From NCBI RefSeq assembly GCF_035975855.1, contig NZ_CP109055.1, positions 1,860,001 through 1,924,000 of the forward strand: a stretch of 64,000 nt of DNA. The letters are read 5' to 3'. The stretch comes from Streptomyces sp. NBC_01304 (GTDB taxonomy: Bacteria > Actinomycetota > Actinomycetes > Streptomycetales > Streptomycetaceae). Shown here piece by piece: positions 43,003-51,020 of the stretch (position 1 is its first letter; each line of letters opens with the position of its first letter). Under the pieces are notes generated by a model. It had not been told where the DNA came from and did no database searches. It saw only the letters and a program-made list of their open reading frames with translations. The position numbers and the translations under genes are program-made.

Positions 43003-44892
43003 TCAAGCCGCCTCAACCACCGCATCCCCGTCGGCCTTCGCGAACTGCGTCCGGTAAAGCTCCGCATACCGCCCGCCGAGCGCGAGCAGCTCCTCGTGCC
43101 GTCCCCGCTCCACGATCTGCCCGGCCTCGACGACGAGGATCAGATCCGCGGCCCGCACCGTCGACAACCGGTGCGCGATGACCACCGCCGTGCGCCCGGC
43201 CAGGGCCTCACCGAGGGCTTCCTGCACCGCCGCCTCGGAGGTGTTGTCCAGGTGGGCCGTCGCCTCGTCGAGGATCACCACCCGCTGCTGGGCAAGCAGC
43301 AGCCGGGCGATCGTCAGCCGCTGCCGCTCCCCGCCGGAGAGGCGGTAGCCCCGCTCCCCCACCACCGTGTCGAGCCCGTCCGGCAGCGAGGCGACCAGGT
43401 CCTCCAGGCGGGAGCGGCGCAAGGCGTCCCACAGGTCGTCCTCGGTCGCCGAGGGCCGGGCGAGCAGCAGGTTGGCGCGGACCGAGTCGTGGAAGAGGTG
43501 GCCGTCCTGGGTGACCATGCCGAGCGTGTCCCGTACGGAGGCCGCGCTCAGGTCGCGTACGTCGACACCCCCGAGGCGCACGACCCCGGAGTCCGCGTCG
43601 TACAGGCGGGGCACCAGCTGCGCGATGGTCGACTTGCCGGCGCCGGAGGAGCCCACGAGCGCCACCGTCTGGCCGGGTTCGGCCTTGAACGACACCTCGT
43701 GCAGGACCTCGGCGCCGCCGCGGGTGTCGAGGGAGGCGACCTCTTCGAGGGAGGCGAGGGAGACCTTGTCGGCGGCCGGGTAGCCGAAGCGGACCTTCTC
43801 GAACTCGACGGAGACGGGCCCCTCCGGGACCGCGCGGGCGTCCGGCTTCTCCTCGATGAGCGGCTTGAGGTCGAGCACCTCGAAGACCCGCTCGAAGCTG
43901 ACCAGGGCGCTCATGACCTCAACTCGGGCTCCCGCCAGGGAAGTCAGGGGCGCGTAGAGGCGGGTGAGGAGCAGCGCGAGGGCGACGACCGCGCCGGGTT
44001 CGAGCGAGCCGCGCAGCGCGTAGTAGCCGCCGAGCCCGTACACCAGGGCGAGGGCGAGGGCCGAGACCAGCGTCAGCGCGGTGATGAACGCGGACTGCGC
44101 CATGGCGGTGCGTACGCCGATGTCCCGCACCCGCCGTGCCCGCTCCGCGAACTCCGCGGACTCCTCACCGGGCCGCCCGAACAGCTTGATCAGGGTCGCG
44201 CCCGGCGCCGAGAACCGCTCCGTCATCCGCGTCCCCATGGCGGCGTTGTGGTTGGCGGCCTCGCGCGTCAGCCCGGCCATCCGGGCGCCCATCCGGCGTG
44301 CGGGGATCACGAACACGGGCAGCAGCACCAGCGCGAGCAGGGTGATCTGCCAGGACAGGGTGAGCATCACGGCCAGGGTCAGGAGCAGGGTGACGATGTT
44401 GCCGACCACCCCGGAGAGCGTGTTGGAGAAGGCGCGTTGGGCGCCGATGACGTCGTTGTTGAGGCGGCTGACGAGGGCGCCGGTGCGGGTCCGGGTGAAG
44501 AAGGCGACCGGCATCTTCTGCACGTGGTCGAAGACCGTGGTCCGCAGGTGCAGGATCAGGTCCTCGCCGAGGCTCGAGGAGAGCCAGCGGTTGAGGAGTC
44601 CGAGTCCCGCCTCGGCGATCGCGATGAGCGCGATCAGGCCGGCGATGCGGAGCACCACGCCCTGGTCGGAGCCCTTCACGATGGCGTCGACTACCTTGCC
44701 CGCGAGGACCGGGGTGGCCACCGCGAGAAGTGCGAGCACCACGCTGAGCAGCAGGAACTGCACGATTCGGCGGCGATGTGGGCGGGCGAAGGCGCCGATG
44801 CGGCGCAGGGTGGCGCGGGCGAAGGGGCGTCGGTCCTGCTGCGCGGTCATCACGCTGTGCAGCTGCGTCCAGGCTGTGGTCTCCATGCTCAT
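43003..44892 (-). CDS. ABC transporter, fused permease/ATPase exporter (SoxR-controlled)
   Basis: A 629-residue half-transporter: an N-terminal six-helix ABC exporter domain (about 35-340) and a C-terminal NBD with Walker A GSSGAGKST, Q-loop MVTQDGHLF, signature LSGGERQRL, Walker B VVILDEATAHLD and the H-loop AHRLSTV. It works as a dimer exporting lipids or drugs. The NBD contains an unusual ~17-residue insertion (KVSLASLEEVASLDTRGGAE) before the first strand. ATG 44892 has no ribosome-binding site and lies almost at the predicted transcription start. The promoter holds a perfect SoxR operator; S. coelicolor SoxR controls an ABC transporter of this kind, so the role is probably export of redox-active metabolites. 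Confidence 0.92.
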   Translation of the reverse strand: MSMETTAWTQLHSVMTAQQDRRPFARATLRRIGAFARPHRRRIVQFLLLSVVLALLAVATPVLAGKVVDAIVKGSDQGVVLRIAGLIALIAIAEAGLGLLNRWLSSSLGEDLILHLRTTVFDHVQKMPVAFFTRTRTGALVSRLNNDVIGAQRAFSNTLSGVVGNIVTLLLTLAVMLTLSWQITLLALVLLPVFVIPARRMGARMAGLTREAANHNAAMGTRMTERFSAPGATLIKLFGRPGEESAEFAERARRVRDIGVRTAMAQSAFITALTLVSALALALVYGLGGYYALRGSLEPGAVVALALLLTRLYAPLTSLAGARVEVMSALVSFERVFEVLDLKPLIEEKPDARAVPEGPVSVEFEKVRFGYPAADKVSLASLEEVASLDTRGGAEVLHEVSFKAEPGQTVALVGSSGAGKSTIAQLVPRLYDADSGVVRLGGVDVRDLSAASVRDTLGMVTQDGHLFHDSVRANLLLARPSATEDDLWDALRRSRLEDLVASLPDGLDTVVGERGYRLSGGERQRLTIARLLLAQQRVVILDEATAHLDNTSEAAVQEALGEALAGRTAVVIAHRLSTVRAADLILVVEAGQIVERGRHEELLALGGRYAELYRTQFAKADGDAVVEAA

Positions 44893-44899
44893 GGTCAGA

Positions 44900-44930
44900 A
44901 CCGTAGGACCTCAAGCAAACTTGAGGTCAA
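44900..44930 (-). promoter_or_regulatory. SoxR-box promoter of the ABC exporter
   Basis: On the minus strand TTGACC (-35, 44925-44930) and TACGGT (-10, 44900-44905) are separated by 19 bp, the over-long spacer typical of MerR-family targets. Spanning the spacer and the -35 end, GACCTCAAG and CTTGAGGTC form perfect 9-bp arms around CAAA (44907-44928). The core CCTCAAG-N4-CTTGAGG equals the SoxR consensus. Expected transcription starts about 1 nt before the ATG, so the mRNA is effectively leaderless. Confidence 0.9.
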
Positions 44931-45034
44931 GGGTTTGCCGGAACTGCCGGTCATTCGTCAATCGGCGATCTTCTCCCGGGCGTTGACCGGCGTGTCAGCG
45001 CCCGTACGCCCGTCCGCAACCCCACGTTGGTGCG

Positions 45035-46060
45035 GTGTGGAAAACCTGTCCTTCCGTGAGGAAACCCCGCCTCTTCGAGCAGAAGCCCCGGCTTCCGGCG
45101 AAGCCGCACCCCCCGGCCACCACCCGACTCCCGCTCCCCTCCCTGCGCCAGATCCTGTGTCTGCTGCCGCTCGCGTTCGTCGCCGTGCTCGCGGTGCGGC
45201 ACTGGCCCGTGCTCGCCGAGGGCTTCGCCAAGCTGCCCGCCGCCGAGCCCGGCTGGTTGCTCGCCGCCGGCTCGACGACCTGTCTGGCCTGGGTCGCTGC
45301 GGCCTGTACGCGGCAGGGCGCGGTGGTCGAGCGGCTGCCCGCGTTCCGGCTCCTTGCCACGCAGTTCGCGGCGGGCGCGGCCAACCACATGCTGCCCACC
45401 GGGCTCGGGGCGGGGGCGGTGAACCTCCGCTTCATGACGGTGTGCGGCCTGCCGCTCGCCCGCTCCTCGGCGGCGCTCGCGCTGTACATGCTCGCCGAGG
45501 CACTGGGCCGGATCACCCTCCTCGCGGCGCTGCTCGTCGCGTTCCCGGGCGCGCTGCGGCTCGGCACGCTGCTGCCGGGCGGGGCCCTGGAGTCGCTGCT
45601 CGTGGTGACGGTGGCGGTGGTGTGCGTCCTGGTGACGGTGCTGCTGCTCGTACGCAGACTCCGTACCGCCGTACGTGACTTCCTGCGCACCGCGCTGGGC
45701 GAGGCCCGGTCCGTGCACGCCCGGCCCGCGCGGGCCCTCGCCCTGTGGGGCGGCTCGCTCGCGTTCCCGGCGTTGCAGGCGGCGGGCCTGGTCGCGGTGG
45801 GGCGGGCGCTCGAACTTCCCGTACCGCCCATGCACATGGCCCTCGCCTATCTCGCGGCGACCGTGGCGGTGGCGCTGGTGCCGACGCCGGGGGGCCTCGG
45901 CTCGGTCGAGGCCGCGCTCGTGGTGGCGCTGGTGGCGGCGGGCGGGCCCGCGGCCGTGGCGACGGCCGTCGTGGTGGCGTACCGGATCATCACCGTGTGG
46001 CTCCCGCTGCTGCCGGGGGCACTCACGCTGGGTGCGCTCGTACGGTTCAAGGTCCTTTAG
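45035..46060 (+). CDS. Lysylphosphatidylglycerol synthase TM region / UPF0104-like membrane protein
   Basis: A 341-residue membrane protein with about eight hydrophobic helices. Family pattern: QILCLLPLAFVAVLAVRHW, the conserved QFAAGAANHMLPTGLGAGAV (PTGLGAG near the middle), LEALGRITLL-like, and ATVAVALVPTPGGLGSVEAAL near the C-terminus, which is the P-x-P-G-G-x-G-x-x-E signature of YbhN/UPF0104 flippase-like proteins. They are thought to move lipids or lipid-linked molecules. The catalytic MprF domain is missing. GTG 45035 is a tentative start without a clear ribosome-binding site. Confidence 0.84.
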   Translation: MWKTCPSVRKPRLFEQKPRLPAKPHPPATTRLPLPSLRQILCLLPLAFVAVLAVRHWPVLAEGFAKLPAAEPGWLLAAGSTTCLAWVAAACTRQGAVVERLPAFRLLATQFAAGAANHMLPTGLGAGAVNLRFMTVCGLPLARSSAALALYMLAEALGRITLLAALLVAFPGALRLGTLLPGGALESLLVVTVAVVCVLVTVLLLVRRLRTAVRDFLRTALGEARSVHARPARALALWGGSLAFPALQAAGLVAVGRALELPVPPMHMALAYLAATVAVALVPTPGGLGSVEAALVVALVAAGGPAAVATAVVVAYRIITVWLPLLPGALTLGALVRFKVL

Positions 46061-46168
46061 CCGGAACCGGGGGGTCGGGTCGCCGGTGGGCCCGCTCGGT
46101 AGTTTGTGCTGTGCCGCCGTCGTCCCGGCCGCCGCCTCCAGCCGTCGCCTCCAAGGGAGTTGCCCTCG

Positions 46169-46936
46169 ATGACCGACCACGCCGTACGCAGCGAACGCCA
46201 GGGCCCCGTCACCACCGTCGTCCTGTCCCGCCCCGAGGTGCGCAACGCGGTCGACGGGCCCACGGCGGCTCAACTGGCGGACGCCTTCCGTGACTTCGAG
46301 GCCGACGACGAGGCGCGCGTGGCCGTCCTGTGGGGCGCGGGCGGCACGTTCTGCGCGGGCGCCGACCTCAAGGCGATCGGCAGCGAGCGCGGCAACCGGG
46401 TCGAGGCCGACGGCGACGGGCCGATGGGGCCCACCCGGCTGCGGCTGACCAAGCCGGTGATCGCCGCGGTGAGCGGGCACGCGGTGGCGGGCGGCCTTGA
46501 GCTGGCGCTCTGGTGCGATCTGCGGGTCGCCGAACAGGACGCGGAGTTCGGGGTGTTCTGCCGCCGCTGGGGCGTGCCGCTGATCGACGGCGGCACGGTG
46601 CGGCTGCCCCGGCTGATCGGGACGAGCCGCGCGATGGACATGATCCTGACCGGACGGCCGGTGGCGGCTGCGGAGGCGTACGAGATGGGCCTGGCCAACC
46701 GTGTGGTGGCCCCGGGCCGGGCGCGGGCGGAGGCCGAGGCGCTCGCGGCGGAGATCGCCCGGTTCCCGCAGGCCTGTCTGCGCCACGACCGTACGTCCGT
46801 ACTGGAGCAGGAGGGCCTGTCGGAGGAGCAGGGCCTGGCGAACGAACTGCGGCACGGCGTGGGCGTGTTGGGCGGCGCCCTGGAAGGTGCGTCCCGGTTC
46901 GCGGCGGGGGCGGGGCGGCACGGGACGTTCGAGTAG
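46169..46936 (+). CDS. Enoyl-CoA hydratase/isomerase (crotonase family)
   Basis: A 255-residue crotonase-fold enzyme. The oxyanion-hole segments are visible: AGGTFCAGADLKAIG and AVSGHAVAGGLELALWCDLR. RRWGVPLIDGGTVRLPRLIG carries a catalytic region in which the first Glu of hydratases is not obvious, so activity could be hydratase, isomerase or other acyl-CoA chemistry. ATG 46169 has AGGGAG upstream. It may be read through from the flippase-like gene 108 bp upstream. Its pathway cannot be fixed from neighbours. Confidence 0.88.
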   Translation: MTDHAVRSERQGPVTTVVLSRPEVRNAVDGPTAAQLADAFRDFEADDEARVAVLWGAGGTFCAGADLKAIGSERGNRVEADGDGPMGPTRLRLTKPVIAAVSGHAVAGGLELALWCDLRVAEQDAEFGVFCRRWGVPLIDGGTVRLPRLIGTSRAMDMILTGRPVAAAEAYEMGLANRVVAPGRARAEAEALAAEIARFPQACLRHDRTSVLEQEGLSEEQGLANELRHGVGVLGGALEGASRFAAGAGRHGTFE

Positions 46937-46946
46937 GCCCGCGCTC

Positions 46947-47261
46947 TCAGGGCAGCAGCACCCAGTCCGCCGTCAGCGCCGCGACCAGGCCCGCGCCGAG
47001 CACCCAGGTGCCGAGCCGGGTGCGGCCGCGACGGCTGAGTTCGATGACGATGCCGCAGAGGATGAGCAACAGCCCGTACACCCCGACGACGAGCACCGAC
47101 GCCCGGCTGTTGAGGCGCACGGCGAGGACCACTCCCACCGCGGCCATCGCCACGGCGGCCGCCGCGATGCGCATCCGTCTGGCCTGGCGGGGCGTGAGCG
47201 CCGCACGTGCGGGCTCGGATACGTCTGCGGCCTCGACCTGGTCTTGATCAGATGCGCTCAT
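46947..47261 (-). CDS. Small membrane protein, 104 residues, unknown
   Basis: A hydrophilic N-terminus of ~28 residues, rich in acidic and then basic residues, is followed by three hydrophobic helices: RIAAAAVAMAAVGVVLAVRL, SVLVVGVYGLLLILCGIVIE and WVLGAGLVAALTADWVLLP. It has no recognised motif. It lies between the convergent crotonase gene and the TSUP gene. No clear ribosome-binding site precedes ATG 47261. Real gene likely on length and helix pattern, function unknown. Confidence 0.7.
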   Translation of the reverse strand: MSASDQDQVEAADVSEPARAALTPRQARRMRIAAAAVAMAAVGVVLAVRLNSRASVLVVGVYGLLLILCGIVIELSRRGRTRLGTWVLGAGLVAALTADWVLLP

Positions 47262-47306
47262 GGCCCAGGATCGTAATCCCTCACGCGCACGCGTTCGAGG
47301 GCGGTC

Positions 47307-47966
47307 TCAGCGCAGCAGCAGTTGCACGCCGCCCAGCACGGTCGCCGCGATCACCAGGCGCTCGAACAGCCGCTGGTCGATGCGGTCCACGCAGATCTTG
47401 CCGAGGTAGGCGCCGGGAATCACGAACAGCACGAGGGCCGCGTCCAGCGCGAGCGACCGCAGGTCGATCAGGCCCAGGCCCACGCTGAAGGGCACCTTGA
47501 AGGAGTTGACGATCAGGAAGAACCACGCGGAGGTCCCCAGGAACCCCAGCTTCTTGAAGCCCGCGGACAGCAGATACAGGGACATCACAGGGCCGCCGGC
47601 GTTGGCGACCATGGTGGTGAACCCGCCGAGCACTCCGTAGGAGCGGGCCTTCGCGCGGGCGCCGCGCGACAGTTGGCCGGGCCCGGTGGTGGCATCCGTA
47701 CCTTCCTGAACGGCCCTGTCCATCCTGCGCCGCAACACGGTGAACCCCGCCATCAGCAGCAGGATCGCCCCGATCGACGTACGGACCGCGGCGTCGTCCG
47801 CCCACATCATGAACGCCGTCCCGGCAAGCACCCCCGCCCCGACCGCGGGGAACAGCCGCCACAGCGTGGGCCAGTGGGCATGCCGGCGGTAGGTGTGGAC
47901 GGCGATGAGGTCCCCGGCGATCAGGACGGGCAGCAGCACTCCGGTCGACTCGCGCGCGGGCAGCAC
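47307..47966 (-). CDS. TSUP (TauE/SafE) family membrane permease, 5' end irregular
   Basis: A sulfite-exporter/TauE-type permease with at least six helices: LLPVLIAGDLIAVHTYRRHA, the GGFTTMVANAGGPVMSLYLL signature half, AWFFLIVNSFKVPFSVGLGL and VIPGAYLGKICVDRI. The first half signature, LVGFSKTAVSGANTVSLAIF, lies upstream of this GTG (47966), so coding sequence extends to about 48085. Yet no ATG, GTG or TTG occurs in that frame before the repeat element at 48140-48160. ATC 48086 (after ATAGGGACG) is the most plausible non-canonical start. The protein would be ~259 residues. Substrate (sulfite or sulfonate-like anions) unknown. Confidence 0.75.
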   Translation of the reverse strand: MLPARESTGVLLPVLIAGDLIAVHTYRRHAHWPTLWRLFPAVGAGVLAGTAFMMWADDAAVRTSIGAILLLMAGFTVLRRRMDRAVQEGTDATTGPGQLSRGARAKARSYGVLGGFTTMVANAGGPVMSLYLLSAGFKKLGFLGTSAWFFLIVNSFKVPFSVGLGLIDLRSLALDAALVLFVIPGAYLGKICVDRIDQRLFERLVIAATVLGGVQLLLR

Positions 47967-48139
47967 CGCGGCGAAGATCGCGAGGCTGACCGTATTGGCG
48001 CCGCTGACCGCGGTCTTGGAGAACCCGACGAGCGCCGCGGCGCCCGCGAGGGCTGCGCCTTGCCAGAGTGTGAGGTCGTGCCAGATGGTGAGCGTCCCTA
48101 TCGCTTGGGTCGCGGGGGCTCTGCCCCGGGACCCCCGGT

Positions 48140-48160
48140 CCTCAAACGCCGGACGGGCTG
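48140..48160. repeat. Intergenic repeat element (copy 3, half-copy)
   Basis: CCTCAAACGCCGGACGGGCT at 48140-48159 is identical to one arm of copy 1, preceded by a GGGGGCTCTGCCCC hairpin that parallels the GGGGCTTCGCCCC beside copy 1. The second arm is missing. It sits 35 bp past the regulator stop and about 54 bp before the TSUP coding frame. Confidence 0.8.
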
Positions 48161-48194
48161 GTTTGTTGCGGCGAGGATACGGGCCCCACCGGAT

Positions 48195-50510
48195 CTAACC
48201 CCGGAGCCGGCCCGCGATCTCCCCTCGCGATGCGATCCCCAGCTTCGCCAGGATCCGCTCCAAGTGGGCGTCGACCGTCCGCTTCGAGATGACGAGGCGC
48301 TCGGCGATCTCCCGATTGGACAGCGACTCGGCGGCGAGCAGCGCCACTTCGCGCTCGCGCCGGGTCAGCGCGACGGCCGCGGCAGCGGCGTCCCGCAGCG
48401 CCCGCGCAGTGCGCGGTGCCGGTACGTCCCCGCGGACAGGTGCCGCTTCCTGCTCGCCCGTGACCACGGCGACCACCTGGTCGAGCGCCTGCGCGGCCCC
48501 TTCGGCCCGCAACCGCCCGCACCGCGCCTGCCCCAGCGCCCGCTCGGCCGCGGCCACCGCCGTGCGGTGCAGGTCGAGCATGATGGCCGTGCCGCCGAGC
48601 CGGGCCCCGGCGTTCTGCCACAGCGGGTCGGCGGCCCCGATGAGCCGCATCGCGTCCTCGTGCCGTTCCTCGTGCGAGGCGAGCCAGGCCAGGAGCTCCA
48701 GGCAGTAGCCCATGCCGACGCCGTCGCCCAGCTCGTGCTTGATGCGCAGCGCGGTGCGCCCGGACTCGGCGCTCTGCCCGAACTCGCCCCGCCGGTAACG
48801 CGTCGCGCCCGTCACGTAGTGCAGATAGCCGCGCACCCACCCTTCGGTGGAGTCCGCGCGAAAGCGGCGCAGGCCTCGTTCGCACACCGCGATGGCCGCG
48901 TCCAACTCGCCCATCAGGTGGTTCATGAGGCCTATCTGGGTCTCCAGGGTGACCAGACCGATCGTGTCGTCGGCGGCCTCGAGGATCTCGTAGGCCTCGC
49001 TCGCCGCCTTGGCCGCCTCCTCGTGGTGGCCCATGAAGGTGTGGCAGAGGTTCAGATAGACCCGGCCCCGGCCGGCGATCACCGGGTCGCCGAGGCCGTC
49101 GGCGAGGGACACGCACTCCTGTGCCTGCTCCAGGGCGACCGGGTCGGCCTGGAAGGCGCCGAGATAGCTGGACTGTGCGAGCGCCCACGCGCGTTCGCGG
49201 CCGTCCGGGAAGCGATCGGTGATCTTCCGGTACCAGTAGCGGCCCTCGGTGTGCAGTCCGGCGATGTGCCAGTAGCCCCAGAGGGCCCCGGTGAGCGCGG
49301 CGGCCTCACGGTCCTTGCCGGGGGTGGCGAGCGCGTACTCCACGGCGACCCGGAGGTCGGTGTGTCTGCGGCGCAGTTCGCGGTAGCGGGCGATCTGGTC
49401 GTCGTCGAGGAAGTGCCGGTCGAAGCCCTCGGCCGCCACGAGACACCATGCGAAGTGCCGTTCGCGTACGGCTCCCTCCTCGCCGCGGACGGCCAGGTGC
49501 TCGGCGCCGTACTCGCGCAGCGTGTCCAGCATCCGATAGCGGGAGCCGTCCTCGCCGACGCGCAGGACCACCGACTTGTCGACGAGTCCGACGAGCGACT
49601 GCAGCACGTCCTCGTGCGGCAACTCGCCGCCCGCACAGACCTCTTCGGCGGCCGCTATGTCGAAGGACCCGGCGAACACGGAGAGCCGCGACCACAGGAG
49701 CTGCTCCTGCGCGGTGCACAGGTCGTGGCTCCATTCGATGGCGGTACGCAGGGTCTGGTGGCGCGGCAGTGCGGTGCGCCGGCCGCCGGTGAGGAGGCGG
49801 AAACGGTCCTCGATGCGTTCCAGGAGCTGGCCGAGGGGGACCGCGCGCAGCCGTACGGTGGCCAGTTCGATGGCGAGGGGCATGCCGTCGAGGCGGCGGC
49901 AGAGCCGGACCACGTCCGCGCGGTTGGCCTGGTCGACGGTGAAGCCGGGCACGACGGCGGCGGCGCGCTGCGCGAACAGCTCGATCGCGTCGCCTCCTTC
50001 GTCGCTCTGGACGGGCAACGGCGCGACGGGGCAGATGTGTTCGCCGGGCACGTCGAGGGGTTGCCGGCTGGTGGCGAGGACGGAGACACCGGTGGTCTCG
50101 CGCAGCATGATGTCGGCGAGCATCGCGCAGGCGTCGACCAGGTGCTCGCAGGTGTCGAAGACGATCAGCGTGCGCTGGTCGCGGAGGTGGTCGAGGACGG
50201 CGTCAAGCGGGGAGCGGGCTTCGTTCTCCGGCAGGCCGAGGGCGGCGGCGACGGTGTGCGGCAGGAGTTCGGGGTCGCGCAGCTCGGAGAGTTCGACGAG
50301 GCGGACGCCGTGCTCGTACCGCTCGGCGACCCGGGCGGCGGTGCGCAGGGCGATCCGGGTCTTGCCGACGCCACCGGGGCCGGTGACCGTCACCATGCGG
50401 GCGATCCTCAACTCGGCGGCGACCCCGGCGAGTTCCGCTGCCCGTCCCACAAATCCCGTGACTTCCACGGGCAGTTCTCCCGGACGTCGGCGGATCAGCC
50501 CGTATGTCAT
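48195..50510 (-). CDS. AfsR-like ATPase/LuxR transcriptional regulator
   Basis: About 771 residues. An NB-ARC/STAND ATPase lies in the first half: Walker A TGPGGVGKTRIAL, Walker B LIVFDTCEHLVDA, SVLATSRQPLDVPGE and RLDGMPLAIELATVR. A TPR-like helical region (about 370-650) follows, then a C-terminal LuxR/GerE helix-turn-helix: LTRREREVALLAAESLSNRE, IAERLVISKRTVDAHLERIL. Such proteins switch transcription when ligand binding frees the STAND module. ATG 50510 has GAGG 6 nt upstream; GTG 50537 is an upstream alternative. It is divergent from the SPFH gene. Targets unknown. Confidence 0.9.
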   Translation of the reverse strand: MTYGLIRRRPGELPVEVTGFVGRAAELAGVAAELRIARMVTVTGPGGVGKTRIALRTAARVAERYEHGVRLVELSELRDPELLPHTVAAALGLPENEARSPLDAVLDHLRDQRTLIVFDTCEHLVDACAMLADIMLRETTGVSVLATSRQPLDVPGEHICPVAPLPVQSDEGGDAIELFAQRAAAVVPGFTVDQANRADVVRLCRRLDGMPLAIELATVRLRAVPLGQLLERIEDRFRLLTGGRRTALPRHQTLRTAIEWSHDLCTAQEQLLWSRLSVFAGSFDIAAAEEVCAGGELPHEDVLQSLVGLVDKSVVLRVGEDGSRYRMLDTLREYGAEHLAVRGEEGAVRERHFAWCLVAAEGFDRHFLDDDQIARYRELRRRHTDLRVAVEYALATPGKDREAAALTGALWGYWHIAGLHTEGRYWYRKITDRFPDGRERAWALAQSSYLGAFQADPVALEQAQECVSLADGLGDPVIAGRGRVYLNLCHTFMGHHEEAAKAASEAYEILEAADDTIGLVTLETQIGLMNHLMGELDAAIAVCERGLRRFRADSTEGWVRGYLHYVTGATRYRRGEFGQSAESGRTALRIKHELGDGVGMGYCLELLAWLASHEERHEDAMRLIGAADPLWQNAGARLGGTAIMLDLHRTAVAAAERALGQARCGRLRAEGAAQALDQVVAVVTGEQEAAPVRGDVPAPRTARALRDAAAAAVALTRREREVALLAAESLSNREIAERLVISKRTVDAHLERILAKLGIASRGEIAGRLRG

Positions 50511-50851
50511 GTGCTGCCTCATAGAGTCGTTGGTCACGCGCTGTCGACGATACGTTCCTGCCGAGTTGGTGACACGTGTCGTTCACGAAGAGCACACGAA
50601 ACAGCTGTTCAGAAGCGCCGCGCGGGGAGGAAGGGCGCGGAGCGGACCGGGGCCGAAGGGCCGAAGAACCGGTGAGGGGGCGCGCTCCACCGACCCCGAC
50701 GGAAGGAGGGGGGAATGCCAGGGACGGGGGCGCGCCGACGGCACGACGACGGTCGGCTGGCTCACCGACAAGTCAGCCGACCTCGCTCATGCCGTACATC
50801 CGTCATCCTGCCGCCGGAAGCGGCGTCCCGCATCGCCGTACGCGCGTTGTC

Positions 50852-50891
50852 GGTATACGTAACTTCGCCGTCGGGCCCGGCTACGTATACC
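50852..50891. promoter_or_regulatory. Perfect inverted repeat upstream of the SPFH promoter
   Basis: GGTATACGTA (50852-50861) and TACGTATACC (50882-50891), perfect 10-bp arms separated by 20 nt, i.e. two sites about three helical turns apart centre to centre. It lies 34 bp upstream of the -35 box. Candidate regulator-binding pair, possibly for the divergent LuxR protein. Confidence 0.5.
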
Positions 50892-50924
50892 TAGTCGCGC
50901 GCCCGGCGAGCACTTTTCGTCCCC

Positions 50925-50954
50925 TTGACGACAACCCGGTCGCCTCGATATCGT
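50925..50954 (+). promoter_or_regulatory. Promoter of the SPFH/NAD-kinase-like operon
   Basis: TTGACG (50925-50930) and TATCGT (50949-50954) with an 18-bp spacer, close to the HrdB-type consensus, about 66 bp before the SPFH ATG. Confidence 0.6.
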
Positions 50955-51020
50955 CGACATGACGAAAACGGAACCGGGGCCTGAGAACACCGGGACAGAG
51001 AACGATGACGAGGGGATCCC

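Larger units (their letters stand above)
50511..51020. other. 510-bp divergent intergenic region
   Basis: Holds the regulator promoter side, with a GACACGTGTC palindrome at 50571-50580, a G/C-rich middle with no supported ORF, and the SPFH promoter side with the 10-bp inverted repeat and promoter listed separately. Confidence 0.6.

Noticed and set aside
47322..50675. Long plus-strand open frame (~1,100 codons) opposite the AfsR-like and TSUP genes
   Set aside because: It is the antisense of well-recognised proteins; high GC makes long antisense frames common, and its translation is Gly/Arg/Asp-rich without any domain.
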